Notes: generated by a model from the sequence alone, not told the origin. A DNA stretch of 64,000 nucleotides from Halobacillus andaensis (GCF_014636475.1 NZ_BMEL01000001.1:1054001-1118000); one strand, 5' to 3'. Counted from the first letter of the stretch, positions 23,376-32,113 are shown. Translations and numbers: made by a program.

Positions 23376-24893
23376 TTATTTTTTGCCAAACTGCGGAATG
23401 CGATGGTCACCCAGGGCTACGTGAACAACTTGCATTTCTGTGTAAAATTCAAACGCGTAATAACCGCCTTCACGCCCGATGCCGCTGTGCTTAGAACCAC
23501 CAAACGGTGTTCTTAAGTCACGGACGTTTTGCGAATTAATCCAAAGCATACCTGCATCAATCGCTTGCGAGACACGGTGACCGCGTTGAATATCTTTTGT
23601 CCATACATAGCCGGCTAACCCGTAACGTACACCGTTCGCTAATTCAATCACTTCTTCTTCATCCCGGAACGTCATCACCGCTAAAACCGGTCCAAAGATT
23701 TCTTCCTGTACGACACGCATCGAGTTATCGGCGTTAAGTAAAAGGGTTGGCGGCACATAGTTGCCGCGGCTGTATTCTTCAGGCACGCTTCCTTGATACA
23801 CGTCGCACCCTTCTTCTTTTGCAAGCTCAAGATAGCTTTTCACATTTTCACTGTGCTTCGTATGAATTAACGGCCCGACTTGAGTAGATTCATCTAACGG
23901 ATCACCAACTGTAATGTGATCGACACGCTCTTTTAACTTAGCAATAAAGTCTTCCGTTACGTCCTCATGAATATAAAGTCGAGAATTCGCTGTGCAGCGT
24001 TCACCGTTAAAGGAGAAGATCCCCCACGTACAAGCATCTAACGCTCGATCGAGATCGGCATCGTCAAAAACGATAATGGGAGATTTTCCACCAAGCTCCA
24101 TGGAGAAACGCTTGAGCGCATCAGCTCCATTTTTCATAATTTCAGAGCCTGTCGTCGTTTCTCCGGTAAAAGAAATCAGCTGGACGTCTTCATGGGCGAC
24201 AAGTGAAGCTCCTGCTGTTTCTCCATAACCATGAACGACATTAAACACTCCATCCGGAAGACCAGCTTGATCAATAATTTCAGCGAGTTTATTTGCCGTA
24301 AGCGGAGACCATTCGGCTGGTTTTAAGATCACCGTATTACCTGTAGCCAGCGCCGGAGCAATTTTCCACGTTTCTAACATGAACGGTGCGTTCCACGGCG
24401 TGATTAATCCCGCCACTCCTACCGGTTTATGAATTGTATAATTTAAGAACTCATTATCTACCTGATAAGCATCGCCTACCATGCGGCTTGACACCATCTC
24501 GGCGTAAAAACGGAAATTTTGTGAAGCACGGCTCACCATTTTTTTCGTGATGCTAAGCGGCAGGCCGGTATCATAAGATTCCAGAGGCGCTAGTTCTTCG
24601 ACGTGCTCATCAATCAAGTCAGCAATTTTATAAACGTAAGCAAGACGTTCGCTTTGCTTCATTTTTCCCCATTCGCCTTTGAATGCTTTTTTCGCAGCCA
24701 TAGCTGCTTTATGAATGTCTTCCTTTCCTCCTGAAGCAACATTGTTAATTTTTTCATTCGTAAACGGATTGATGTTATCAAATGTTTGATTTGATTCCGC
24801 GTTTAAAAATTGGCCGTTTATGTACAGTTGAACATCCTGAACATTGGCCAGCGCCTTCCGTTTCACATCTGCGGCAATATGCAAGTCACTCAT
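23376..24893 (-). CDS. hpaE: 5-Carboxymethyl-2-hydroxymuconate semialdehyde dehydrogenase
   Basis: A 505-residue NAD-dependent aldehyde dehydrogenase. Catalytic Glu266 (MELGGKSP), nucleophile Cys300 (FNGERCTANS) and the Rossmann motif FTGETTTGS (242-250) are present. HpaE oxidises the semialdehyde from ring cleavage to the dicarboxylic acid. It is the first gene of the operon, divergent from the LysR gene, with an AGGAGGAGG site. A cre-like operator lies only 22 bp upstream of the ATG, so catabolite repression by roadblock is plausible. Assignment rests on the operon as well as the sequence. Confidence 0.92.
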   Translation of the reverse strand: MSDLHIAADVKRKALANVQDVQLYINGQFLNAESNQTFDNINPFTNEKINNVASGGKEDIHKAAMAAKKAFKGEWGKMKQSERLAYVYKIADLIDEHVEELAPLESYDTGLPLSITKKMVSRASQNFRFYAEMVSSRMVGDAYQVDNEFLNYTIHKPVGVAGLITPWNAPFMLETWKIAPALATGNTVILKPAEWSPLTANKLAEIIDQAGLPDGVFNVVHGYGETAGASLVAHEDVQLISFTGETTTGSEIMKNGADALKRFSMELGGKSPIIVFDDADLDRALDACTWGIFSFNGERCTANSRLYIHEDVTEDFIAKLKERVDHITVGDPLDESTQVGPLIHTKHSENVKSYLELAKEEGCDVYQGSVPEEYSRGNYVPPTLLLNADNSMRVVQEEIFGPVLAVMTFRDEEEVIELANGVRYGLAGYVWTKDIQRGHRVSQAIDAGMLWINSQNVRDLRTPFGGSKHSGIGREGGYYAFEFYTEMQVVHVALGDHRIPQFGKK

Positions 24894-24914
24894 GAAAGAT
24901 CCTCCTCCTAGAAA

Positions 24915-24928
24915 TGATAGCGCTTACT
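24915..24928 (-). promoter_or_regulatory. cre-like (CcpA) site before hpaE
   Basis: TGATAGCGCTTACT matches the consensus TGWNANCGNTNWCA at 13 of 14 positions. It sits between the hpaE start and its upstream promoter region. Confidence 0.6.
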
Positions 24929-25023
24929 TTCGTTCCCTTTAAAAATGCAAACCCTTCCAAAAAAGTTTGCAAATATTCGATAAACTTTGTATATTCAAGT
25001 TATCACATCAAAAAGTATATGAA

Positions 25024-25041
25024 AAATATCTATAAAATTTA
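25024..25041. promoter_or_regulatory. 18-bp motif shared by the two hpa promoters, copy 1
   Basis: AAATATCTATAAAATTTA recurs with one mismatch at 30558-30575 upstream of the hpaG pair. Here it lies between hpaE and the LysR gene, 45 bp before the latter, where LysR-type regulators bind. Confidence 0.5.
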
Positions 25042-25085
25042 CTTTCTATACATAAAAAGTATAAATAAAGGAAAGGGGTTTGACG

Positions 25086-25979
25086 TTGGACTTAAAACAA
25101 TTGCGTTACTTCAGAACGGTAGCGGAGGAGCAGCAAGTAACTAAAGCCGCCAAAAGACTGCATATGGCACAGCCACCGCTCAGCCAGCAAATTAAACTTA
25201 TGGAGGAAGAATTAAACTTGAAGTTATTTGACCGCCAGGGCCGGAAGCTCGAGCTGACCAAAGCAGGCGAAATTCTTTTTGAGAAAGCCGGACGCTTGCT
25301 GACCGAATTCGATGAAACGCTGATTGAAGTACAAGAGACAAGCGAAGGCATGCGCGGTAAAATGCATATCGGATCCACAAAGTCATGTTTTTCTTATTTA
25401 AGTACAGCGCTGAACGTATTTAAAACCCAGCATCCTAATATGACGTATCAGCTTCGCGAGGGAGATACTTACTTTTTAGAAGAGTGCATTAAGAACAGGG
25501 AAATCGAGCTCGCGATTGTTCGTATGCCTATGCAGTCGGAAGAGTTTAATATGCTGAGGCTTCCTTCAGAGCCTTATGTACTCGTCGCACCTGAGTCATG
25601 GAACATTAGCAGCCATGGCGATGCGATTGAATTTGAAGAACTGCGCGACGTTCCGCTTATGCTGCTGCATCGTATTAGCGGCAGAGGCCAATTTGAATTA
25701 ATCGTGGATGAGTTTCGTGATCACGGAGTCGAACCTCATATTACGTGTGAATGTCCGGACGCCACGATGTTATTGTCCCTTGTTGCGAGAGGTGTCGGCG
25801 CTACCATTGTGCCCGAGTCTACGCTTAAAGCTTTTGCTTTTCACAATATGAGAAGCTATCGCCTTTCCGGAGCGAAAATTAAGGCAGAATCGGCCGTCAT
25901 TTGGCAAAAGGACCGGTACTTAACAAAAGCTTCCCAACGACTAATCAAGACGTTTGAAGATCAATTTTGTTATGTATGA
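25086..25979 (+). CDS. LysR-family transcriptional regulator of the hpa genes
   Basis: A 297-residue LTTR. I chose the TTG at 25086 (MDLKQLRYFRTVAEEQQVTKAAKRL) because AAAGGGG lies seven bases upstream; a TTG at 25080 abuts the site. The winged HTH occupies residues 1-60 (AAKRLHMAQPPLSQQIKLMEEEL), and a periplasmic-binding-like effector domain about 90-295. Divergence from hpaE by 192 bp is the classic LTTR layout, so it probably activates the operon in response to an aromatic acid. The effector is not known from sequence. Confidence 0.93.
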   Translation: MDLKQLRYFRTVAEEQQVTKAAKRLHMAQPPLSQQIKLMEEELNLKLFDRQGRKLELTKAGEILFEKAGRLLTEFDETLIEVQETSEGMRGKMHIGSTKSCFSYLSTALNVFKTQHPNMTYQLREGDTYFLEECIKNREIELAIVRMPMQSEEFNMLRLPSEPYVLVAPESWNISSHGDAIEFEELRDVPLMLLHRISGRGQFELIVDEFRDHGVEPHITCECPDATMLLSLVARGVGATIVPESTLKAFAFHNMRSYRLSGAKIKAESAVIWQKDRYLTKASQRLIKTFEDQFCYV

Positions 25980-26448
25980 TTAAGGGTTCTGTGAGAAGCA
26001 AATTGCTTTAAAGTCAAAAGTCGACTTCTGGTATTCCTTCTTTTTATTCTGGAGAATAAGAACAGGCAAAAAGAGCGGCTGTACACAGAGCAGGACGACA
26101 AGTCTCCTCCTTTTTCCAAAAATAGATGATCAGAGTCATTGGTTTAAGAGAGATAAATAATTTATGGCTACAAGTTGAAGTAAAGTAATAATGTCAAAAA
26201 TTACGATAAAAAAATGGAACCATATAATTGCAGATTCTTAGCGTAGTCAAAACGTGAAGGCTCCTGTGGGAACAGCACGAGTCGAAGATCCCCCAGGAAA
26301 GCTCCCTTTGCTTTCCGAGGAATCTGAGGCCGTGCAAGCGTTTTGACGGAGCGGTGGTAATAGTCCTTACTTGGCACACAAATGATCCGAACGAATTTCA
26401 TTAGAATCGTTCGGATCATTATTTGGTCTATTCTATTTTGTCCTCTTA
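25980..26448. other. Gap of 469 bp carrying repeat copy B
   Basis: No gene. From 26241 onward it is filled by the hairpin-ended repeat described at 26241-26424; the 25980-26240 part is AT-rich and shows no clear terminator for the LysR gene. Confidence 0.5.
26241..26424. repeat. Hairpin-ended repeat, copy B
   Basis: Starts GCGTAGTCAA, contains GGGAACAGCACGAGTCGAAGATCC and TTTTGACGGAGCGG, and ends with the perfect hairpin AATGATCCGAACGA (26381-26394) / TCGTTCGGATCATT (26407-26420). Related to copy C (28391-28552) over its whole length and to copies A and D in blocks. It has no ORF. It lies 25 bp after the symporter gene stop and may act as its terminator. Confidence 0.75.
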
Positions 26449-28038
26449 TTACTGGACCGCGTCTATTTTTTCTTTATTCCACCCCGTTTTTTCTTTAGAC
26501 TTCGTCATCACACTTACTCCCACAAACACTATAGTAGATAAAGGCAGAGCGTAAACTAAAGGATCAATGTGCGTCCATGGATAGGGAAGTAAAAAATCTC
26601 GGCCAAACAGAGCTTGTGATACACCAAAAGCTGTCGATTGAGAGCTTTTTAAAAATAAGAAACCAAATACGCTTATCGAAAATCCAACAATCATACTTGC
26701 AGAAGCCCCTTGTTTTGAAGATCCTTTCCAGAACAAGGCTCCTGTTAATGCTGGTAAAAATCCAGCCGCACAAATGCCAAACCAAAAAGCAGTCGCTTGC
26801 GCAATGATCCCTCCCGGTAAGGCGTACGCCAGGACAACCGCCAATACCATACCAACAATTACACCTAGACGGTTCGTACTGATTTTGCCTGAGAATACTT
26901 TTTTCACACCGATCGTCCTTAGAATATCTTCTCCAAACGCTGACGATTGAACGTGAATTAAGGAGCTGACTGTAGATAACGTGGCGGAGATCAACGTCAG
27001 CGTAAATAAGTAAACAAACCACTCGGGCATTAATTCGCTAATTAAGCGTGGAATGACAAGATCGGTGTTTCCTTCCGCAGCTTGAATAGCAAGCTGACCG
27101 TTCGTTTCCATAAAATAAACGTTACTGAGCGGACCGATAATGTAAGCCGCTCCTGCCATAAAGAATATAAAAATTCCACCGACGATGACGGATCGATAAA
27201 GAGATTTGTTACTCGACACGGTCATGCTTCTCATCGCTAGCTGCGGCTGAGCCAATACGCCGATCCCGACACCTAAAATCATCGTACTGACGAGCGTCCA
27301 CCACATCGGTGAACCCATGTCCGGCATGCTCATCCAGCCGTTATGCCCATCAGCTGCCAAGTCTTCAGGAACCATAGATTTCATCGCCTGCAGTGCCTGA
27401 TGGCCTTCAAATAATCCGCCGACCGCATGATACGTGACAAATAAAAAGATAGACATCCCGATTAACATGATCACTGCCCCAAATGCGTCCGTATACATAA
27501 CCGCTTTTATTCCCCCGGAAATAACGTACACTGCGACGATGAAAGCAAGGATGAGCAGCGCAACATTGAAGTTAATAGCGAGCGATTCTTGTAAAAATCG
27601 TCCGCCCCCTATTAACACTATACTTGTGTAAGCCGGCATGAAAATAAAAATCATAATACCCGAAAACACGGTAATGAACTTGGAGTCATAATGCTTTCCT
27701 AAAAATGTGGGAAAGGTTGTTGCATTCATCTTGGAAGACATTTTACGAATTCGTTTTCCAAACACCGCAAATGCTACAAAAATTCCTAACACAATATTTA
27801 GGAAAGCGAGCCATAACAAGCCCATTCCATAAACAGAAGCTACTCCTCCAAACCCAACCATAGCTGACGTACTAATAAACGTGGCTCCATAGGATAATGC
27901 CATGATGATCGGATTGGTGTTCCTGCCTCCGACGAGAAAGTCTTCCTTCGTGACGGTCTTTTTATACCCGTAATAGGCGAGCCAGGACATAATGCCTATA
28001 TACACTAGAACGAGAGGAACTAAGATGGATACATTCAC
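26449..28038 (-). CDS. Sodium:solute symporter (SSF family), probable aromatic/organic acid uptake
   Basis: A 529-residue SSF transporter with about 13 hydrophobic helices, including 'TKEDFLVGGRNTNPIIMALSYGATFISTSAMVG' (TM1-2) and the SSF signature region 'SGGIKAVMYTDAFGAVIMLIG'. Family members take up proline, acetate, sugars or other organic solutes with Na+. Location between the hpa operons and a cre-like site suggest 4-HPA or a related aromatic acid as substrate; this is inference. A GTG start overlaps the stop of the upstream 38-codon peptide gene (GTGA), so the two are translationally coupled. Confidence 0.9.
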   Translation of the reverse strand: MNVSILVPLVLVYIGIMSWLAYYGYKKTVTKEDFLVGGRNTNPIIMALSYGATFISTSAMVGFGGVASVYGMGLLWLAFLNIVLGIFVAFAVFGKRIRKMSSKMNATTFPTFLGKHYDSKFITVFSGIMIFIFMPAYTSIVLIGGGRFLQESLAINFNVALLILAFIVAVYVISGGIKAVMYTDAFGAVIMLIGMSIFLFVTYHAVGGLFEGHQALQAMKSMVPEDLAADGHNGWMSMPDMGSPMWWTLVSTMILGVGIGVLAQPQLAMRSMTVSSNKSLYRSVIVGGIFIFFMAGAAYIIGPLSNVYFMETNGQLAIQAAEGNTDLVIPRLISELMPEWFVYLFTLTLISATLSTVSSLIHVQSSAFGEDILRTIGVKKVFSGKISTNRLGVIVGMVLAVVLAYALPGGIIAQATAFWFGICAAGFLPALTGALFWKGSSKQGASASMIVGFSISVFGFLFLKSSQSTAFGVSQALFGRDFLLPYPWTHIDPLVYALPLSTIVFVGVSVMTKSKEKTGWNKEKIDAVQ

Positions 28039-28151
28039 TCCTCTTCCCCTCCTTTATTCCACATCACAGTGCCATATAGAATACATGCGATTGGAGCAAG
28101 AATCGTTCCAAACCATACAAAACCCACCCAGAAATCATCAAAGCCAAACAT
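28035..28151 (-). CDS. Symporter small accessory peptide, 38 aa
   Basis: The ATG at 28151 follows GGGAGG. The peptide (MFGFDDFWVGFVWFGTILA... MWNKGGEEE) has one transmembrane helix and an acidic tail, and matches the short peptides that commonly precede Bacillus SSF symporter genes. Its TGA overlaps the symporter GTG. It is presumed to associate with the transporter in the membrane, though its function is not established. Confidence 0.8.
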   Translation of the reverse strand: MFGFDDFWVGFVWFGTILAPIACILYGTVMWNKGGEEE

Positions 28152-28194
28152 ATCATTTCCTCCCTTTTTTAGATTCAAAGTTTATCGAATAATT

Positions 28195-28208
28195 AGTAAA
28201 CGCTTTCA
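28195..28208 (-). promoter_or_regulatory. cre-like (CcpA) site before the symporter operon
   Basis: On the minus strand TGAAAGCGTTTACT matches TGWNANCGNTNWCA at 13 of 14 positions, 44 bp upstream of the accessory-peptide ATG. Confidence 0.6.
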
Positions 28209-28390
28209 AAATAAAATAGTCAGAAATATGAAACAATTAAAGAGTATCACTGTATGTTTCATTTGATAAATACAAATTATATTGCTTTCTTGTACGAAAT
28301 TCATATAGATAAATAAAGGACGGGCATAAAAGATAATTGTCACCTGAAAAGAAGAATAATTTACGATCATTCAAAAATGAATTCCATATT

Positions 28391-28552
28391 GCGTAGTCAA
28401 CTTACGAAGACTCCACAGGAAATTGTTCTTTGCTTTCCGAGGAAGCTGAGTCCGTGCCCACGGAAAGCGGAGTATTTTGACGAAGCGGCGTACATTCGAT
28501 GTAATATAAATAATCCGAACTGATTTCAATAGAATCGTTCGGATTATTTTAC
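28391..28552. repeat. Hairpin-ended repeat, copy C
   Basis: Same structure as copy B: GCGTAGTCAA start, CTTTGCTTTCCGAGGAA block, TTTTGACGAAGCGG, and the terminal hairpin AATAATCCGAAC (28509-28520) / GTTCGGATTATT (28537-28548). It lies about 60 bp after the hpaF stop. Confidence 0.75.
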
Positions 28553-28606
28553 GCTTTATTCAGTTTTTTCCCGTCCTGCTAGAATAACTATCGTTTTGTC
28601 CCGGCC

Positions 28607-28987
28607 TCATGAAAAACGCTGATGAATGTTGTTCGATTTATAAGTGGCATGTTGAAACTCAGCGAGCTCAAGTGATAAAGCTAAGTAATGCTCATTCATA
28701 TAGTCATTGAAATGGGTCTTCATCACTTGAAAAATGGCATCACATACGTCGCTCTTCTCATTATCACTGCGACCTTTTCCAATCTTAATCCTGGTGTGCA
28801 CGAAAGCATCGTTTTCTTTTCCATCCGCCACGTAATAATCTTTCACTTCGTACGCCCGACTCCGAATCCCGCCAATAGGAAAGACACCTTTCTGAGCGAT
28901 AACGGCTTCGTTTATTTTCTCCAACAGTTTCTTTATATCCGTATGAGCAGACAAATTATCCGTATACTCTAAGATAATATGCGGCAT
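28607..28987 (-). CDS. hpaF: 5-Carboxymethyl-2-hydroxymuconate delta-isomerase
   Basis: A 126-residue tautomerase-fold protein beginning MPHIILEYTDN, with Pro2 as the expected catalytic base after removal of Met1. 'GGIRSRAYEVKDYYVADG' and 'FVHTRIKIGKGRSD' are typical HpaF sequences. It isomerises 5-carboxymethyl-2-hydroxymuconate to the 2-oxo form used by HpaG. It is the last gene of the hpaG-hpaG-hpaF unit, 11 bp after the preceding gene. Confidence 0.93.
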   Translation of the reverse strand: MPHIILEYTDNLSAHTDIKKLLEKINEAVIAQKGVFPIGGIRSRAYEVKDYYVADGKENDAFVHTRIKIGKGRSDNEKSDVCDAIFQVMKTHFNDYMNEHYLALSLELAEFQHATYKSNNIHQRFS

Positions 28988-28998
28988 AACGCTCCCCC

Positions 28999-29733
28999 CT
29001 ATTCAATCGTATTTTTCAGCTGGCCTAGTCCTTCAATCTCTGTAATAACTTCATCTCCCACTTTGGTATCTACGGTACCTTTCGGCGTCCCTGTTAAAAT
29101 AAGATCACCTGGGTTTAACGTCATAAATCCGCTTAAATACTCGATTAAATGCGGGATACCAAAAATCATATCCTTGGTAGATCCTTCTTGCACTTTTTCA
29201 CCATTTACAAAGGTACGCAGCTTTAAATTCATCGGATCTGTAATGTCAGAGGCATCAACAAACCAAGGGCCAAGAGGAGTACTGTGATCACGGTTTTTCA
29301 CACGCAAGTTAGGCCGGTAATAGTTTTCGAGATAGTCACGGAACGCATAATCGTTGGCAATCGTATAGCCAGCTACATAATCGTAAGCTTCGGACTGTCT
29401 CACGTTTTTCGTCTGCTTTCCAATGACCACAGCAAGCTCACACTCATAATGCATATGGGTCACATCTTGTGGACGCTTCGTACGACCGCGATGACCGATA
29501 AACGTATTCGGTCCTTTTAAAAATACAAGTGGTTCCTCAGGCGCTTGAAATTCGAGCTCACTGGCATGATCCATATAATTAAGCCCTAATGCAAAGCACG
29601 TTTTTGTCTGAATCGGAGGAAGCCAGACCACTTCCTCCTCGGTGACCGTTTTTCCGTTTGAAAGCTTAAGACGATCCTCCATCAACGCGGCATGAAAAAT
29701 ATCTCCTTCATAAGCTACACGTGCCGATTTCAT
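28999..29733 (-). CDS. hpaG: HpaG C-terminal-half homologue (FAH family)
   Basis: A 244-residue fumarylacetoacetase-family protein. It aligns with the C-terminal half of the bifunctional enterobacterial HpaG/HpcE ('LNYMDHASELEF', 'GPNTFIGHRGRTKRPQDVTHMHYECELAVVIGK', 'LENYYRPNLRVKNRDHSTPLGPW'). Glu residues in HYECELAV bind the divalent metal. HpaG decarboxylates 5-oxopent-3-ene-1,2,5-tricarboxylate and isomerises the product. Here the two halves are separate genes overlapping by four bases. Which step each half performs cannot be read from sequence alone. Confidence 0.9.
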   Translation of the reverse strand: MKSARVAYEGDIFHAALMEDRLKLSNGKTVTEEEVVWLPPIQTKTCFALGLNYMDHASELEFQAPEEPLVFLKGPNTFIGHRGRTKRPQDVTHMHYECELAVVIGKQTKNVRQSEAYDYVAGYTIANDYAFRDYLENYYRPNLRVKNRDHSTPLGPWFVDASDITDPMNLKLRTFVNGEKVQEGSTKDMIFGIPHLIEYLSGFMTLNPGDLILTGTPKGTVDTKVGDEVITEIEGLGQLKNTIE

Positions 29734-30491
29734 GATTGGACCCTCCTGACTTTATTTTCCAATACACCAAGCTCGGCTGATTCAATTCTTACCGTATCTC
29801 CTGCTGTGACTTTGGGCAGATCATGCCCGCATCCAATCATTAGCACGTCGCCTTTAAAAAGCGTCATGAATTCTGTTACATCCTGCAGTAATTTTGGAAT
29901 AGGTCTAACCAGGTCTTCCGTTAAAAACTGCTGCTTATGATCCCCATTAACGTAGACGTTTATTTCTAAGTCTTCAGGTTGCGTGACGTCTGCATACGAG
30001 ACAACCCACGGGCCGATTGGGCAAAAGCCATCTCGTGCTTTTTCTTTAATCGCCGGCCGAAACACATTGTCATGAGGGATGCTAATATCATTGACGAGCG
30101 TGTACCCTTCGATAAAATCATAGGCTTCCTTTTCGGAGATTTTCGAAGCTTGTTTTCCTATGACAATACCGATGCTTGCTCCTACATGCAGCTCGTCTGT
30201 TTCCAGAGGCAGTTCCACATCAGATTGATGGCCCGCTAACGTATTGATTGGCTTTATGTACAGTACAGGTGCTTTTGGCGGTTGTTTGTAGGGCGCTGCG
30301 TTTAACTGCTGCCCCATCGCTTCCACCGCCTTGCGATCATTTAAAAGGGTGCCATATACGGTGCCATTAACGGGGGGCGCCCACGATTTTATTGAAGCAT
30401 CATCTACCTGAAGCACACCGTTCATTGAGGAAGCTTGAAGCAGCTCGTCGTAATGTCGGCTATTCATTCGTGCGCGTACGTTTATACTCAT
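29730..30491 (-). CDS. hpaG: HpaG N-terminal-half homologue (FAH family)
   Basis: The ATG at 30491 (MSINVRARMNSRHYDELLQ...) follows GGAGGACTGAGG; the frame from 30515 would include the ribosome site. The 253-residue protein resembles the N-terminal half of E. coli HpaG ('GTVYGTLLNDR', 'PYKQPPKAPVLYIKPINT', 'FRPAIKEKARDGFCPIGPW'). It begins with an extra segment of about 45 residues. It is the first gene of the hpaG-hpaG-hpaF unit and its promoter region shares an 18-bp motif with the hpaE/LysR region. Confidence 0.88.
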   Translation of the reverse strand: MSINVRARMNSRHYDELLQASSMNGVLQVDDASIKSWAPPVNGTVYGTLLNDRKAVEAMGQQLNAAPYKQPPKAPVLYIKPINTLAGHQSDVELPLETDELHVGASIGIVIGKQASKISEKEAYDFIEGYTLVNDISIPHDNVFRPAIKEKARDGFCPIGPWVVSYADVTQPEDLEINVYVNGDHKQQFLTEDLVRPIPKLLQDVTEFMTLFKGDVLMIGCGHDLPKVTAGDTVRIESAELGVLENKVRRVQS

Positions 30492-30557
30492 CCTCAGTCC
30501 TCCTTCATTTTTCAAATATTCAATAATTTAAAAATAACACTCCCTTTTCTATATATA

Positions 30558-30575
30558 AAATATCTATAAACTTTA
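30558..30575. promoter_or_regulatory. 18-bp motif shared by the two hpa promoters, copy 2
   Basis: AAATATCTATAAACTTTA, one mismatch from the copy at 25024-25041, located 67 bp upstream of the hpaG start in AT-rich DNA. Both copies have the same orientation relative to the minus-strand hpa genes. Confidence 0.5.
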
Positions 30576-30621
30576 GAAACCATATGAAAAAAATATTCAT
30601 ATAAAACCATGCTGCGACAAA

Positions 30622-31020
30622 AATCATCCGAACGATTTTGTAGAAATCAGTTCGGGTGATTTATGTTCAAAAAAAAATCTTCACCATCGCTCCGTCAAAA
30701 CTCTTGTGGCCACTGAAACAGTCCTTTCTAATCTAATAGAACTGTTAAAGTTGGTTGTTGAATCTCATGAGCTTGTCGGTGGATGCTTGCCGCGGGCACG
30801 ACCTCAGCTAACTTGGTCAAGCAGTTCACTTGACCAAGTGGATCTTCGGCTCGCGCTGTTCCCGCGACGCACCGGACGTGCTAGTGTCGATGTTGGCCAC
30901 AGGACGTGGCCGGTTTTAATCGACCAGGCGTCACCACCAAACGCTCATTGTGGAATCAACAGAGATCAATCTACAGACCCATTCGTATGTTCAAATATCT
31001 CATTCTAAGAACCATCGACA
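30622..31020 (+). mobile_element. Left-end region of IS1182-like element, copy D
   Basis: Homologous in inverse orientation to copy A (13690-14010), beginning with the hairpin AATCATCCGAAC (30622-30633) / GTTCGGGTGATT (30650-30661). Compared with A it carries an extra stretch of about 28 bp near 30880-30907, flanked by GGACGTG. It occupies most of the 731-bp gap between hpaG and the hydrolase gene. Confidence 0.75.
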
Positions 31021-31127
31021 TGTCCTTCAACTATTTCCTTGAAATGGCTCCACAAGATGACGTCATTGTTCGCAGCTTATTTAACACGGATATGAGATGT
31101 CCTCATCTTCGGCTCTCCAAGGCATGA
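30950..31127 (+). pseudogene. IS1182-like transposase 5' remnant
   Basis: From the GTG at 30950 the sequence reads VESTEINLQTHSYVQIS, nearly the same as the start of the remnant at 13291-13707 (MASTEINLQTYSYV). A second block (31016-31125, SFNYFLEMAPQDDVIVRSLF) in another frame resembles transposase N-terminal sequence. Stops and frame changes make it non-functional. Confidence 0.6.
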
Positions 31128-31222
31128 GCATTCAAGGTACGATGGCAATTTTCACAGCTAATGATCTTAACTACGCTCATGATCTGCATTTATACGAACA
31201 TTTGTATTTTGACATCACTGTT

Positions 31223-32098
31223 TTACTTATGGCCCAGCCTCTTTCTCGCATGCTTTTTTAAAAACTCCCACATTACGTTCGTGGCATTCAGTTCACGACA
31301 AACTTTTCCGGCCTGCCAGTTCTCCTGCTTCACAGGCCCGCCTGGCCACGTATGACCTGTATCCTTCATCGAATAAAACACGACTTCGTTTGAATGGTCT
31401 CTGGAGTAAAATCTTCTCCGAGTGATGCTGCCATCTTTCGCAATCTCCTCTTCTACAGGAAAAGGAAGTGAGCGGGCAAACAACATAACTGTTTGTTCCG
31501 CTGACAACAGCTGGTCAATCAAAAATCCTGGATCTTCTTTTCCGTCATAAGGAACGACAGGATCGTCCTCTCCCATAAAGAAAATAAGTGGCATTGACTC
31601 CGCCCAGGATGCCTTTTCAGCTACTTCTTTTACGGCGGGTCCTGCTACGCCTCCAACGCCAGCGAACAATTCTGGGTACTCAATCGCCATCTTTATGGAA
31701 AAGGCTGATCCATTGGAAAAGCCCGTTACATAGATACGCTCTTCATCTATCGTGGTTAGCGAACGGAAGTAATCAATCATGCGCATGACAAATCCTACAT
31801 CATCGACTTCATGTTGATAAGCCGCATTTTTATGCCGTCCTTCATTAAACTGTTTAGACATCGGGTCTTCCGAATCTAACTGCAGAGCTTCAGGAAAAAC
31901 GAAACAGGCATTTTCCTCTTCTGAAAGCTCGTGAAAATGAGTCAGTCCCATATGATGCCTGGCGCTGCTTCCTGCTCCGTGAAAGCAGAAAACGAGCGGG
32001 ATCAATCCTCCTTGGGCAGAAGGAAGCGTGTAGTAAAAACTTCGCTCTCCATCTTTAGATGGAATGGTATCTATGGCCACTTGTACGTGTGATTTCAT
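31223..32098 (-). CDS. Alpha/beta hydrolase of the PHB-depolymerase/feruloyl-esterase-like group
   Basis: A 291-residue alpha/beta hydrolase. Nucleophile elbow GFSNGS (Ser at about 148), oxyanion motif FCFHGAGSSARHH near 37-49, acid in 'MGEDDPVVPYDG' and catalytic His in 'DTGHTWPGG'. No signal peptide, so it works in the cytoplasm. Relatives hydrolyse PHB oligomers or phenolic esters. As last gene of the hisC-E1-E2-nhaC operon it could act as a thioesterase or esterase releasing an aryl-acetic acid; that is a hypothesis. Confidence 0.85.
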   Translation of the reverse strand: MKSHVQVAIDTIPSKDGERSFYYTLPSAQGGLIPLVFCFHGAGSSARHHMGLTHFHELSEEENACFVFPEALQLDSEDPMSKQFNEGRHKNAAYQHEVDDVGFVMRMIDYFRSLTTIDEERIYVTGFSNGSAFSIKMAIEYPELFAGVGGVAGPAVKEVAEKASWAESMPLIFFMGEDDPVVPYDGKEDPGFLIDQLLSAEQTVMLFARSLPFPVEEEIAKDGSITRRRFYSRDHSNEVVFYSMKDTGHTWPGGPVKQENWQAGKVCRELNATNVMWEFLKKHARKRLGHK

Positions 32099-32113
32099 AG
32101 CATCTCTCTCCGT

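Larger units (their letters stand above)
28152..28606. other. Gap of 455 bp: promoter region plus repeat copy C
   Basis: The right part of the minus-strand symporter promoter region (cre-like site 28195-28208, AT-rich DNA to about 28330) is followed by repeat copy C at 28391-28552, which adjoins the hpaF stop. No gene seen. Confidence 0.5.
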
